Shown here: one piece after another, positions 11,235 through 25,263 of the stretch
Layout of the letters: each line of letters opens with the position of its first letter
Position numbering within the stretch: the first letter of the stretch is position 1
NCBI GenBank assembly: GCA_945910005.1
Contig: OX246741.1
Coordinates: forward strand, 43,708,670-43,772,669
Length of the DNA stretch: 64,000 nucleotides
Reading direction: 5' to 3'
Source of the DNA: Isoperla grammatica
Taxonomy: Eukaryota > Arthropoda > Insecta > Plecoptera > Perlodidae
Notes under the pieces: model-generated
Database searches by the model: none
Told to the model about the DNA's origin: nothing
Seen by the model: the letters and a program-made list of their open reading frames with translations, nothing else
Translations under genes and position numbers: made by a program

Positions 11235-14200
11235 TATGTATGTATACCCGCTTCTAGGTTACCGCTTAGCGGGTACTATACTCGCAAGAACCCCAAAAAG
11301 TGGCCGAGTGCACACTAGTCCTACAGAAGACACCCGATACCGTGTGCACATAGTGTATGTATGTACCCGCTTCTAGGTTACCGCTTAGCGGGTACTATAC
11401 TCGCAAGAACCCCAACAAGTGACCGAGTGCACACTAGTCCTACAGAAGACACCCGATACCGTGTGTACATAGTGTATGTATGTACCCGCTTCTAGGTTAC
11501 CGCTTAGCGGGTACTATACTCGCAAGAACCCCAACAAGTGACCGAGTGCACACTAGTCCTACAGAAGACACCCGATACCGTGTGTACATAGTGTATGTAT
11601 GTACCCGCTTCTAGGTTACCGCTTAGCGGGTACTATACTCGCAAGAACCCCAACAAGTGACCGAGTGCACACTAGTCCTAGAGAAGACACCCGATACCGT
11701 GTGCACATAGTGTATGTATGTACCCGCTTCTAGGTTACCGCTTAGCGGGTACTATACTCGCAAGAACCCCAACAAGTGACCGAGTGCACACTAGTCCTAC
11801 AGAAGACACCCGATACCGTGTGTACATAGTGTATGTATGTACCCGCTTCTAGGTTACCGCTTAGCGGGTACTATACTCGCAAGAACCCCAACAAGTGACC
11901 GAGTGCACACTAGTCCTACAGAAGACACCCGATACCGTGTGTACATAGTGTATGTATGTACCCGCTTCTAGGTTACCGCTTAGCGGGTACTATACTCGCA
12001 AGAACCCCAACAAGTGACCGAGTGCACACTAGTCCTACAGAAGACACCCGATACCGTGTGCACATAGTGTATGTATGTACCCGCTTCTAGGTTACCGCTT
12101 AGCGGGTACTATACTCGCAAGAACCCCAACAAGTGACCGAGTGCACACTAGTCCTACAGAAGACACCCGATACCGTGTGCACATAGTGTATGTATGTACC
12201 AGCTTCTAGGTTACCGCTTAGCGGGTACTATACTCGCAAGAACCCCAACAAGTGACCGAGTGCACACTAGTCCTACAGAAGACACCCGATACCGTGTGTA
12301 CATAGTGTATGTATGTACCCGCTTCTAGGTTACCGCTTAGCGGGTACTATACTCGCAAGAACCCCAAAAAGTGGCCGAGTGCACACTAGTCCTACAGAAG
12401 ACACCCGATACCGTGTGTACATAGTGTATGTATGTACCCGCTTCTAGGTTACCGCTTAGCGGGTACTATACTCGCAAGAACCCCAACAAGTGACCGAGTG
12501 CACACTAGTCCTACAGAAGACACCCGATACCGTGTGCACATAGTGTATGTATGTACCCGCTTCTAGGTTACCGCTTAGCGGGTACTATACTCGCAAGAAC
12601 CCCAACAAGTGACCGAGTGCACACTAGTCCTACAGAAGACACCCGATACCGTGTGCACATAGTGTATGTATGTACCAGCTTCTAGGTTACCGCTTAGCGG
12701 GTACTATACTCGCAAGAACCCCAACAAGTGACCGAGTGCACACTAGTCCTACAGAAGACACCCGATACCGTGTGTACATAGTGTATGTATGTACCAGCTT
12801 CTAGGTTACCGCTTAGCGGGTACTATACTCGCAAGAACCCCAACAAGTGACCGAGTGCACACTAGTCCTACAGAAGACACCCGATACCGTGTGCACATAG
12901 TGTATGTATGTACCAGCTTCTAGGTTACCGCTTAGCGGGTACTATACTCGCAAGAACCCCAACAAGTGACCGAGTGCACACTAGTCCTACAGAAGACACC
13001 CGATACCGTGTGTACATAGTGTATGTATGTACCAGCTTCTAGGTTACCGCTTAGCGGGTACTCGCAAGAACCCCAACAAGTGACCGAGTGCACACTAGTC
13101 CTACAGAAGACACCCGATACCGTGTGCACATAGTGTATGTATGTACCAGCTTCTAGGTTACCGCTTAGCGGGTACTATACTCGCAAGAACCCCAACAAGT
13201 GACCGAGTGCACACTAGTCCTACAGAAGACACCCGATACCGTGTGTACATAGTGTATGTATGTACCCGCTTCTAGGTTACCGCTTAGCGGGTACTATACT
13301 CGCAAGAACCCCAACAAGTGACCGAGTGCACACTAGTCCTACAGAAGACACCCGATACCGTGTGCACATAGTGTATGTATGTACCCGCTTCTAGGTTACC
13401 GCTTAGCGGGTACTATACTCGCAAGAACCCCAACAAGTGACCGAGTGCACACTAGTCCTACAGAAGACACCCGATACCGTGTGCACATAGTGTATGTATG
13501 TACCAGCTTCTAGGTTACCGCTTAGCGGGTACTATACTCGCAAGAACCCCAAAAAGTGGCCGAGTGCACACTAGTCCTACAGAAGACACCCGATACCGTG
13601 TGCACATAGTGTATGTATGTACCAGCTTCTAGGTTACCGCTTAGCGGGTACTATACTCGCAAGAACCCCAACAAGTGACCGAGTGCACACTAGTCCTACA
13701 GAAGACACCCGATACCGTGTGTACATAGTGTATGTATGTACCCGCTTCTAGGTTACCGCTTAGCGGGTACTATACTCGCAAGAACCCCAAAAAGTGGCCG
13801 AGTGCACACTAGTCCTACAGAAGACACCCGATACCGTGTGTACATAGTGTATGTATGTACCCGCTTCTAGGTTACCGCTTAGCGGGTACTATACTCGCAA
13901 GAACCCCAACAAGTGACCGAGTGCACACTAGTCCTACAGAAGACACCCGATACCGTGTGCACATAGTGTATGTATGTACCCGCTTCTAGGTTACCGCTTA
14001 GCGGGTACTATACTCGCAAGAACCCCAACAAGTGACCGAGTGCACACTAGTCCTACAGAAGACACCCGATACCGTGTGCACATAGTGTATGTATGTACCA
14101 GCTTCTAGGTTACCGCTTAGCGGGTACTATACTCGCAAGAACCCCAACAAGTGACCGAGTGCACACTAGTCCTACAGAAGACACCCGATACCGTGTGCAC

Positions 14201-17200
14201 ATAGTGTATGTATGTACCCGCTTCTAGGTTACCGCTTAGCGGGTACTATACTCGCAAGAACCCCAACAAGTGACCGAGTGCACACTAGTCCTACAGAAGA
14301 CACCCGATACCGTGTGTACATAGTGTATGTATGTATACCCGCTTCTAGGTTACCGCTTAGCGGGTACTCGCAAGAACCCCAACAAGTGACCGAGTGCACA
14401 CTAGTCCTACAGAAGACACCCGATACCGTGTGCACATAGTGTATGTATGTACCAGCTTCTAGGTTACCGCTTAGCGGGTACTATACTCGCAAGAACCCCA
14501 ACAAGTGACCGAGTGCACACTAGTCCTACAGAAGACACCCGATACCGTGTGTACATAGTGTATGTATGTATACCCGCTTCTAGGTTACCGCTTAGCGGGT
14601 ACTCGCAAGAACCCCAACAAGTGACCGAGTGCACACTAGTCCTACAGAAGACACCCGATACCGTGTGCACATAGTGTATGTATGTACCAGCTTCTAGGTT
14701 ACCGCTTAGCGGGTACTATACTCGCAAGAACCCCAACAAGTGACCGAGTGCACACTAGTCCTACAGAAGACACCCGATACCGTGTGTACATAGTGTATGT
14801 ATGTATACCCGCTTCTAGGTTACCGCTTAGCGGGTACTCGCAAGAACCCCAACAAGTGACCGAGTGCACACTAGTCCTACAGAAGACACCCGATACCGTG
14901 TGTACATAGTGTATGTATGTACCAGCTTCTAGGTTACCGCTTAGCGGGTACTCGCAAGAACCCCAACAAGTGACCGAGTGCACACTAGTCCTACAGAAGA
15001 CACCCGATACCGTGTGCACATAGTGTATGTATGTACCAGCTTCTAGGTTACCGCTTAGCGGGTACTATACTCGCAAGAACCCCAACAAGTGACCGAGTGC
15101 ACACTAGTCCTACAGAAGACACCCGATACCGTGTGTACATAGTGTATGTATGTACCCGCTTCTAGGTTACCGCTTAGCGGGTACTATACTCGCAAGAACC
15201 CCAACAAGTGACCGAGTGCACACTAGTCCTACAGAAGACACCCGATACCGTGTGCACATAGTGTATGTATGTACCCGCTTCTAGGTTACCGCTTAGCGGG
15301 TACTATACTCGCAAGAACCCCAACAAGTGACCGAGTGCACACTAGTCCTACAGAAGACACCCGATACCGTGTGCACATAGTGTATGTATGTACCCGCTTC
15401 TAGGTTACCGCTTAGCGGGTACTATACTCGCAAGAACCCCAACAAGTGACCGAGTGCACACTAGTCCTACAGAAGACACCCGATACCGTGTGCACATAGT
15501 GTATGTATGTACCAGCTTCTAGGTTACCGCTTAGCGGGTACTATACTCGCAAGAACCCCAACAAGTGACCGAGTGCACACTAGTCCTACAGAAGACACCC
15601 GATACCGTGTGCACATAGTGTATGTATGTACCAGCTTCTAGGTTACCGCTTAGCGGGTACTATACTCGCAAGAACCCCAAAAAGTGGCCGAGTGCACACT
15701 AGTCCTACAGAAGACACCCGATACCGTGTGCACATAGTGTATGTATGTACCAGCTTCTAGGTTACCGCTTAGCGGGTACTATACTCGCAAGAACCCCAAC
15801 AAGTGACCGAGTGCACACTAGTCCTACAGAAGACACCCGATACCGTGTGTACATAGTGTATGTATGTACCCGCTTCTAGGTTACCGCTTAGCGGGTACTA
15901 TACTCGCAAGAACCCCAACAAGTGACCGAGTGCACACTAGTCCTACAGAAGACACCCGATACCGTGTGTACATAGTGTATGTATGTACCCGCTTCTAGGT
16001 TACCGCTTAGCGGGTACTATACTCGCAAGAACCCCAACAAGTGACCGAGTGCACACTAGTCCTACAGAAGACACCCGATACCGTGTGTACATAGTGTATG
16101 TATGTATACCCGCTTCTAGGTTACCGCTTAGCGGGTACTCGCAAGAACCCAAACAAGTGACCGAGTGCACACCAGTCCTACAGAAGACACCCGATACCGT
16201 GTGTACATAGTGTATGTATGTACCAGCTTCTAGGTTACCGCTTAGCGGGTACTATACTCGCAAGAACCCCAACAAGTGACCGAGTGCACACTAGTCCTAC
16301 AGAAGACACCCGATACCGTGTGTACATAGTGTATGTATGTACCCGCTTCTAGGTTACCGCTTAGCGGGTACTATACTCGCAAGAACCCCAAAAAGTGGCC
16401 GAGTGCACACTAGTCCTACAGAAGACACCCGATACCGTGTGCACATAGTGTATGTATGTACCCGCTTCTAGGTTACCGCTTAGCGGGTACTATACTCGCA
16501 AGAACCCAAACAAGTGACCGAGTGCACACTAGTCCTACAGAAGACACCCGATACCGTGTGTACATAGTGTATGTATGTACCCGCTTCTAGGTTACCGCTT
16601 AGCGGGTACTATAGGCCTACTCGCAAGAACCCCAAAAAGTGGCCGAGTGCACACTAGTCCTACAGAAGACACCCGATACCGTGTGCACATAGTGTATGTA
16701 TGTACCCGCTTCTAGGTTACCGCTTAGCGGGTACTATACTCGCAAGAACCCCAACAAGTGACCGAGTGCACACTAGTCCTACAGAAGACACCCGATACCG
16801 TGTGCACATAGTGTATGTATGTACCCGCTTCTAGGTTACCGCTTAGCGGGTACTATACTCGCAAGAACCCCAACAAGTGACCGAGTGCACACTAGTCCTA
16901 CAGAAGACACCCGATACCGTGTGTACATAGTGTATGTATGTACCCGCTTCTAGGTTACCGCTTAGCGGGTACTATACTCGCAAGAACCCCAACAAGTGAC
17001 CGAGTGCACACTAGTCCTACAGAAGACACCCGATACCGTGTGCACATAGTGTATGTATGTACCCGCTTCTAGGTTACCGCTTAGCGGGTACTATACTCGC
17101 AAGAACCCAAACAAGTGACCGAGTGCACACTAGTCCTACAGAAGACACCCGATACCGTGTGTACATAGTGTATGTATGTACCCGCTTCTAGGTTACCGCT

Positions 17201-19507
17201 TAGCGGGTACTATACTCGCAAGAACCCCAACAAGTGACCGAGTGCACACTAGTCCTACAGAAGACACCCGATACCGTGTGTACATAGTGTATGTATGTAC
17301 CCGCTTCTAGGTTACCGCTTAGCGGGTACTATACTCGCAAGAACCCCAACAAGTGACCGAGTGCACACTAGTCCTACAGAAGACACCCGATACCGTGTGT
17401 ACATAGTGTATGTATGTACCCGCTTCTAGGTTACCGCTTAGCGGGTACTATACTCGCAAGAACCCCAACAAGTGACCGAGTGCACACTAGTCCTACAGAA
17501 GACACCCGATACCGTGTGCACATAGTGTATGTATGTACCCGCTTCTAGGTTACCGCTTAGCGGGTACTATACTCGCAAGAACCCAAACAAGTGACCGAGT
17601 GCACACTAGTCCTACAGAAGACACCCGATACCGTGTGTACATAGTGTATGTATGTACCAGCTTCTAGGTTACCGCTTAGCGGGTACTATACTCGCAAGAA
17701 CCCCAACAAGTGACCGAGTGCACACTAGTCCTACAGAAGACACCCGATACCGTGTGCACATAGTGTATGTATGTACCAGCTTCTAGGTTACCGCTTAGCG
17801 GGTACTATACTCGCAAGAACCCCAACAAGTGACCGAGTGCACACTAGTCCTACAGAAGACACCCGATACCGTGTGCACATAGTGTATGTATGTACCCGCT
17901 TCTAGGTTACCGCTTAGCGGGTACTATACTCGCAAGAACCCCAACAAGTGACCGAGTGCACACTAGTCCTACAGAAGACACCCGATACCGTGTGCACATA
18001 GTGTATGTATGTACCCGCTTCTAGGTTACCGCTTAGCGGGTACTATACTCGCAAGAACCCCAACAAGTGACCGAGTGCACACTAGTCCTACAGAAGACAC
18101 CCGATACCGTGTGTACATAGTGTATGTATGTACCCGCTTCTAGGTTACCGCTTAGCGGGTACTATACTCGCAAGAACCCCAACAAGTGACCGAGTGCACA
18201 CTAGTCCTACAGAAGACACCCGATACCGTGTGCACATAGTGTATGTATGTACCAGCTTCTAGGTTACCGCTTAGCGGGTACTATACTCGCAAGAACCCCA
18301 ACAAGTGACCGAGTGCACACTAGTCCTACAGAAGACACCCGATACCGTGTGCACATAGTGTATGTATGTACCCGCTTCTAGGTTACCGCTTAGCGGGTAC
18401 TATACTCGCAAGAACCCCAACAAGTGACCGAGTGCACACTAGTCCTACAGAAGACACCCGATACCGTGTGCACATAGTGTATGTATGTACCCGCTTCTAG
18501 GTTACCGCTTAGCGGGTACTATACTCGCAAGAACCCCAACAAGTGACAGAGTGCACACTAGTCCTACAGAAGACACCCGATACCGTGTGCACATAGTGTA
18601 TGTATGTACCAGCTTCTAGGTTACCGCTTAGCGGGTACTATACTCGCAAGAACCCCAACAAGTGACCGAGTGCACACTAGTCCTACAGAAGACACCCGAT
18701 ACCGTGTGCACATAGTGTATGTATGTACCCGCTTCTAGGTTACCGCTTAGCGGGTACTATACTCGCAAGAACCCCAACAAGTGACCGAGTGCACACTAGT
18801 CCTACAGAAGACACCCGATACCGTGTGCACATAGTGTATGTATGTACCCGCTTCTAGGTTACCGCTTAGCGGGTACTATACTCGCAAGAACCCCAACAAG
18901 TGACCGAGTGCACACTAGTCCTACAGAAGACACCCGATACCGTGTGTACATAGTGTATGTATGTACCCGCTTCTAGGTTACCGCTTAGCGGGTACTATAC
19001 TCGCAAGAACCCTAACAAGTGACCGAGTGCACACTAGTCCTACAGAAGACACCCGATACCGTGTGTACATAGTGTATGTATGTACCAGCTTCTAGGTTAC
19101 CGCTTAGCGGGTACTATACTCGCAAGAACCCCAACAAGTGACCGAGTGCACACTAGTCCTACAGAAGACACCCGATACCGTGTGTACATAGTGTATGTAT
19201 GTACCCGCTTCTAGGTTACCGCTTAGCGGGTACTATACTCGCAAGAACCCCAACAAGTGACCGAGTGCACACTAGTCCTACAGAAGACACCCGATACCGT
19301 GTGTACATAGTGTATGTATGTACCCGCTTCTAGGTTACCGCTTAGCGGGTACTATACTCGCAAGAACCCAAACAAGTGACCGAGTGCACACCAGTCCTAG
19401 AGAAGACACCCGATACCGTGTGTACATAGTGTATGTATGTACCCGCTTCTAGGTTACCGCTTAGCGGGTACTATACTCGCAAGAACCCAAACAAGTGACC
19501 GAGTGCA
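11235..19507. repeat. Satellite array of 119-bp units
   Basis: About 69 complete head-to-tail units plus a truncated last one. The modal period is 119 bp (for example starts at 11365, 11484 and 11603). Each unit begins ACCCGCTTCTAGGTTACCGC, contains CAAGTGACCGAGTGCACAC and AGAAGACACCCGATACCGTG, and ends GTGTATGTATGT. The first 29 bp form a potential hairpin, ACCCGCT pairing with AGCGGGT across a 15-nt loop; units with ACCAGCT weaken the stem. Common alternative states are C or A at that site, GTGTGC or GTGTGT, and CAACAAGTGACC or CAAAAAGTGGCC. About six units lack TATACT. One unit (16612-16619) carries an extra GGCCTA. The array ends abruptly at GAGTGCAT|CTCAGCG. Confidence 0.97.
14090..14935. 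repeat. Dimeric higher-order block inside the 119-bp satellite
   Basis: Between about 14212 and 14909 a two-unit block repeats three times with a 235-bp period. It alternates a normal unit with a shorter one that lacks TATACT and carries an extra TA before the ACCCG start. This is local higher-order amplification inside an otherwise monomeric array. Confidence 0.8.
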
Positions 19508-21636
19508 TCTCAGCGAATCGCATTACAATGTAATTATACTAGATTGTAATTAGTCGCAGTAGCATGCAAGCTTTAGTTTATGCTCTGATAACAAGCTGAG
19601 CTGGGGCGAGGGGGAAATGGAATAGGATGTCTAGAAAGCAGACAGTTTACTTAGAAGAGATACCGCTCGCTTGCCCCTATTTGGATGTCCACTGCCCGAG
19701 CAGTTATGCAGATACAACGATTGTGTTTCAAGTCGCAACGATTAACAAGCGGTTTGACTAATTGATACATACAACTTGACAAAAAGTCGATTGATTATTC
19801 AAACAAGTTATGTAGAACATTATCAATGCATACATCTGTAATCTGGAGTTGAGATTAAGTTATTATAACGAGCAACTCTGGATCAATAAGCATTCATTTA
19901 TGCATTTTTATTTTTTTGTATACTGCTGGATGAAAGTATAAAATAACAGAATGGGAATACGCTATTTGCACTTTGCATGTATGAAGCTCACCCGCACTGT
20001 TAGCTTCCCATGAACCACAGTGGCTTACACATGCTGTGGGTTTGCTGTCCCTCTTCAGGTGACAAACTAGATACCAAAGGTGTAAAACGACTTCCAAATG
20101 GAAGATGGGAAATAAATATACTTTTTAAATTGTGTAGTGTAAATGTTTACGATAAAAGAAGTAAATAATTATAGTTATAATATGTAAGATTTTGAAAAAT
20201 TATTATTTTTTTCACTTTGGTTCATTTGACAGATACCGACCGAGTTAGAACAATATTTGGGGAAATTAATTAAAAAATAACAACAATTGTTATTATTGTC
20301 AGATGAAGTAGGAGTATTTTTCTGGGGTTTTCTGGATTTGAGAACAATTATCGGTTACGTGAGGTGTGTGTGGGGCGGGGGGGGGGGGGGGGGGGGAGGC
20401 GGTACATTTTTAAAAATAATATATAGACAACTTCAACCACTTTTGAACTTATATTATGTTTGGGTTCTGCAAATTTGTTTATTTTATTCTTTAACTTAAA
20501 ATGTCATAAACCAACTGTTTAATAAAGGATTTTGTTGATTGACATAGTATAATATTCGATACCACAAGTAAAGAAAAAAGTAAAAAAAAATAAAGTAGTA
20601 AAGTAAATGGTAATAGAAAATAAATGAATATCCGAAAGCGAATATTTAAGCCATAAGGCATATATTTTATTAAAACCCTTTTAGTAGTGACTTTTTTTTT
20701 TAACAGATCAAGCAACCTAAAAACATCAATAAATTGTGTAATATTTTATATGATTTGTGATTTAAAAAAAATAATATATCGTGTTTTTTGTGAAATTTTC
20801 AGTTGTACATAAAACCAAAATTTTGGACCAAAATAATTTTCTTTTTAATTTTGTATTTTTTTTTTTATATTTAGATCACTCAAAGAAATTAATCAATTTT
20901 CTGGGACACATCAAAATTCGCTTGTTTTAAATGCTTTTTGCGAGTCTCTAACGGTCACATTGAAACGAACAGAAAAAAACACAATGGTTTTCACGTAAAC
21001 ATTCAATTTGTTTTTTGGCTCTAATAAAATCCAATAATTGGTCCCCATGATCATGGACAATGGGTCTGAAAGGGTTGACATTCGCCATATAAATGGTTCT
21101 TATGGATAAAAGTACGTAATAATTATAATATTATTTAGGATCTAATGTTTACACTGTCAGTATTAGAAACATAATCCCAGAATTGCCCAATATGTAGGCA
21201 GGGCAAATGTGTGATGGGAATCTAACGCAGCCTCTTGAACAGCGACATGACAATGACAGTGTGGGCGGCAAAAGACTTGAACCTAACATGCGCCCAGTGC
21301 AGTGGAAAGATCGCATCGTGTAAGTTGTGTTCCCACAAAGTGCATCAGACATTTACAACTAGTTCATCTGATACTGTCTTGTGTTCTATTTATAAACTTT
21401 GTAACGCTGCATTTGTAGAGCACCTTATTATTATATGTTTTGGTTTATTTTGAACAATTAAAATACATCATAATACCATCGTATTAATGAATGTGAGAAT
21501 AGTAGAATAGTAGAGTAGAGTGGTAGTATCTTTCAAAATTGTATCGCAGTAATGGCTGTATGCGCTTTGTCATTCATATTATTTTAAAATTAAAAAAAAA
21601 AGTGTAATATAAGATATTGATCTTCACCTGAATAGA
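19508..21636. other. AT-rich gene-free region
   Basis: No coding or RNA gene is recognised. It holds a short SINE-A tail fragment on the minus strand near 20030-20080 (TCCCTCTTCAGGTGACAAAC), a run of 20 G at 20377-20396 and several short A or T runs. Open frames of 67-74 codons near 19.9, 20.3, 20.5 and 21.2 kb are low-complexity or featureless. Confidence 0.6.
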
Positions 21637-21786
21637 GAGGCTGTTAGTATGACTCAATCCCAGCATTAGCCTTGTGACTGAGGAAAACCTCAGAACACCT
21701 TCAGTCAGGACTGCCGGTATACGGTATCGAACCGGGGACCCCCTGAATTAGAGTCTCCCGTGTTACCGCTGAGCCACCTCTATTGG
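21637..21786 (-). repeat. SINE-A, truncated copy
   Basis: Minus-strand copy with the tRNA-like head (GGTGGCTCAGCGGTAA, then GGTTCGATACCG) and the body CAGTCCTGACTGAAGGTG, GAGGTTTTCCTCAGTCAC and TGGGATTGAGTCATAC. It stops before the GAAGAGGGGC segment and the trinucleotide tail, so it is 3' truncated or eroded. Confidence 0.75.
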
Positions 21787-23084
21787 TCTCTAATATCCTG
21801 ACAGACTTTTTTTTTAATTATTAAAACACATGTGTACATCAACCAAACAGTGAAACCATACAAACTTCAACCGTTTCAAGGCAACCTGAGTTTTGTTCCT
21901 TTGGATTCTGATTTAAACAATAATACATATTTCAAACAATAGCAATTAATATATAAAATAAATTAATAAAGTAAAGTATATTTTCGATTTCTTCTGATAC
22001 ACTGCAGTGTTTGACAAATTCCTTGCTGGTTATTTAATTATTTCTATTTAGTTTTGTTTTGTGAGGTGTCTGAACAGTGAGCGCGCTTCCTGTCGTTTAG
22101 TTTTAAAAGTACTACTTACATCTGTATTTAATTCGCTGTTCGAGGCAGCTGATTGGATGATAGATTGATAGATAGATAAATGTCTTTATTTTGATTGGAT
22201 GATTGCAGGAGTGAAATATGTTGCCTTATGCGGGGTTCTAGCCCACGGCCCTAAGTTTTATATGGTTCGGACCTTCGTGTCAACTACCAACCTATCAACC
22301 ATAATTGAAACTACATATTATATCGCCATGGACGTGGCCTGGTAGGTATGCAATTCTTCAGCACTCATTACAAGTTTTCATTAATTCATTAACGATTTTT
22401 TTTAGAATATGGTATATTTTGAATATGGCTCATACCATCATGTAAACTTTCAACATTTTTTAAACAATAAAATGATAAATAAAATGATGAAGTGCACTCT
22501 TTCCCAGTTCCTTTTTAAAACAAAACATGTTTGTATATTCTAAAAAGTGGAAAACTACAAAAAGGAGAACGATTATAAATACGATATAGCAATTGCAATT
22601 TAATGATAAAACAATTACTTTGAAGAAGTGGGTATAATAGAAAATTATTAATTAACTTAGGTGTTTTAATAATCAGTATCGTTTTTTACACATTTACATA
22701 TTTTGTCAGTACAATTCTACATATATTTCAAATACAAAATTTTGTAAATCTCGTGTTCCATATTTTTGTATTATACACACTCTTGTTCCAGATTAACTGT
22801 CGCCATAGTTGCGTGGTATGGTATAGCTCAATAAATCTTATAAATAATTACGTTTACTAGAGCGTAATATATTAAAATATTAAACTAAATAATTGATAAG
22901 AATAAAACACGAAAAAGTAAAATCGGCGTTCAAACAAGAAAGATGTATCTCGTACAAAGAAAACGTTTTACAATGTCGATAAATCATATGAGCACAGGTG
23001 AAATCTGTTTAGTCAAATAAACAACTATGTATTTTAATTAGTGCACGCATTAAATTTTACGATTTTAAGCTCCAAACCCCCGTA
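21787..23084. other. AT-rich gene-free region
   Basis: Unique AT-rich DNA with a short degenerate GATA tract near 22157-22180 (GATAGATTGATAGATAGATA). No gene, RNA or complete mobile element is recognised. Confidence 0.55.
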
Positions 23085-23245
23085 TAGTTTGACTGAATCC
23101 GAAGATAATAAATTGGAATGTCTCCTGCTCTGAATCACGTCAGAATGAATGCAGCCCACACTGATGTGGTCTTCAACCGGAAACCGTGAAAGACCTGCAC
23201 GGTTTGTGTCCGCTTAGCTAAACCAATTAGCCACCTTTAATAACA
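23085..23245 (-). repeat. Possible tRNA-derived SINE, degenerate
   Basis: The minus strand reads GGTGGCTAATTGGTTTAGCT, then AAGCGGACACAAACCG, resembling a tRNA 5' half with box A, followed by a weak box B-like GGTTTCCGGTTGAAG. No second copy was found in the window, so this is tentative. Confidence 0.35.
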
Positions 23246-24349
23246 CACATTCACGCACATTTATTGTTTAACACAAGGTTGGTAGTACTTACTCCGCCCC
23301 CCTATGTTTCACCACAGACACTCGAAATATTGTAGGAGGAATATTTAATCTAAAGTAATCTAATATAGAATCTACAGTTATAATAATTATTATTATCATG
23401 ATTCTAATAAACATTATTCAGCATATTTTAAAGAATTATTCAGGTTTATGAACATGATGTAGAGAGTGATTGATTAAAATTGTAATTTCTAATTAAATTT
23501 ATCCCGACTGCGGCTCCATCCTACACAGAATGCGTATCAACGAGCTTTTTACAAAAACAGTTATTATTAGGCATGAGAGAACCTTATTGATTTGGGTTTT
23601 CTTGTGGATTTTTGTACATGTGCATCAAAAATTAGCCCTTTCATATCAACTTCTCGCCCCGTCTGAGCCCGAGGTTGAAATGTCCTTGTAGCGGTACTGT
23701 TAGAGTCAAATTAATAACCACCTTAAAACAATTTACTGATAAAATTAGTTTTGTTTATTTTTTATACAATATACTAAAATAATAGTTTTTTACCCCTGAT
23801 TTACTAAAGGGCTTTGGCATATACGTTGCTTGCGTTTCATTTTGATTATATTATGTTATTTTTAATTTTATCGGCAATCAATCGTAATCAAAATATTGGA
23901 TAAAGCAGTTGTATAACCGTTGTTATGGTACTGGGTAGGTCTAGGGTAGCTCTGCCCCAAAGGAGCCATGCCGTCCTATGACCTTGGGCTGGGTTGAGTA
24001 TTTTAAACAGTAAAATGATACTATGCACGAGTACGTAGTAAGCCCACTGTTATATTGTAAACCACATAGGGAACATTTGAAATAATTCCTAGTTACGCCA
24101 CTGGTATGATTATAACTTCTTTATCATAACTTTGTTGTTGTTTGCTTGGTTCTCCATGGTTCATATAATAACGAAGCTACGCGGTGAGAAGTGGATGATG
24201 ATGATGATGATTGATTGTGATGATGATTATTGTTGTTATTGTTTAATGAAGCGTTTATCTACTAGTTGTGTATGTGCCGGCTATAGCAGTCGCCTCTTAG
24301 AAGACATACTTATTTTACCCCGAGCCCAGGATAAACTCGATTCAGTAAT
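23246..24349. other. Gene-free region
   Basis: Unique AT-rich sequence with a degenerate GAT-rich stretch near 24194-24235. The 75-codon open frame at 24132-24359 runs through that low-complexity stretch and is not credible. Nothing else is recognised. Confidence 0.55.
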
Positions 24350-25005
24350 ACCGATATAAGTGACTCATCGGTAAAACGCTAAAATTCGGGAGATCGCCGG
24401 TTCGATACTGGTAACTGGCAATCCTGACTGAACACTCTCACTCAGTCACATTTGGCGAATGTTGAGATTTAGTTCTATTATAACCAGTGGCGTATCCAGG
24501 AATTGGGAAAGGGGGGGGTTTTCAACCCATATTATAGAGAGTGGAGCCGAAACATAATTGGGGTTCCGGGGGGGTGGGGGGGTGGGGGGGGGGCTTGCCC
24601 GAAAAAATTCTCGTCAAGGTAATTTTAGTGCAAATCTGTGCGTTTTACAGCGGCCAACTGAAACATGATTACTCAGTTTCTGGCAACACTTTTTTCCTTA
24701 GCACCGCTAATAAAAGGAACCTCAATCAATAATTTGCATATTTTTCGTATTGCTTTTGCTTTTAATAATAACAACAATATACAATAGTAATTATAAAGTA
24801 AAACATCTAGCTGTCTATTGAATACTGTCTTTTGATACTGTCTATTGAAATACTGTCTATTGAAATGTAAACGGTCATTTTCCACCCCCCCCCCCCCCCC
24901 GTGTATACGCCACTGATTATAACAGCCCTCGGAGATTCCTTGCTAACTATCCAAGTATCCTAATTTCTAGTCAGTCTCCTAAAAAGACTTCTTGCAAGTA
25001 AGGAA
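24350..25005 (+). repeat. SINE-A interrupted by a hAT-like element
   Basis: The 5' half (24350-24484) has a tRNA-like head (CTCATCGGTAAAACGC, then GCCGGTTCGATACTGG) and the body CAATCCTGACTGAACA up to GTTGAGATTTAGTTC. The 3' half resumes after 24923 with AGCCCTCGGAGATTCCTTGC, CAAGTATCCTAATTTCTAG and TCAGTCTCC, matching the missing SINE-A segment in order. The break is exactly where the hAT-like element sits, so the SINE is the older insertion. Confidence 0.75.
24485..24915. mobile_element. hAT-like non-autonomous DNA transposon with 8-bp TSD
   Basis: The left end CAGTGGCGTATCC and the right end GTATACGCCACTG are inverted repeats. The element is flanked by a perfect 8-bp direct repeat ATTATAAC (24477-24484 and 24916-24923). 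The 8-bp duplication and CAG...CTG termini fit the hAT superfamily. The interior has G runs near 24568-24590, a C run near 24884-24900 and a short ACTGTCTATTGAA tandem repeat. No transposase frame is present, so it would depend on an enzyme from elsewhere. Confidence 0.8.
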
Positions 25006-25159
25006 GACTACAATGAGGCAAATGAATTGAACTGGTGGACTAGCCACAGGTTATCAACAAAATAACATTGCTGATATATATTTAAGAACAAAAGTTGTAA
25101 CCGAAGAGACTTCCACCAGTTCAAGTTTTGGACGTCACCTACAAGAAGCCTTCAATAAT

Positions 25160-25263
25160 AACTATTACAATATATATATATATATATATAAAGAAAGGAT
25201 ACATTTTACGGTTAAACCAATCTAAATTTTATTTTTAATGATAAGTCAACGTTTCGACGTTTC

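Noticed and set aside
14212..15019. 75-106-codon frames in the 119-bp satellite
   Set aside because: They follow the 235-bp dimer and repeat identically; no independent coding evidence.
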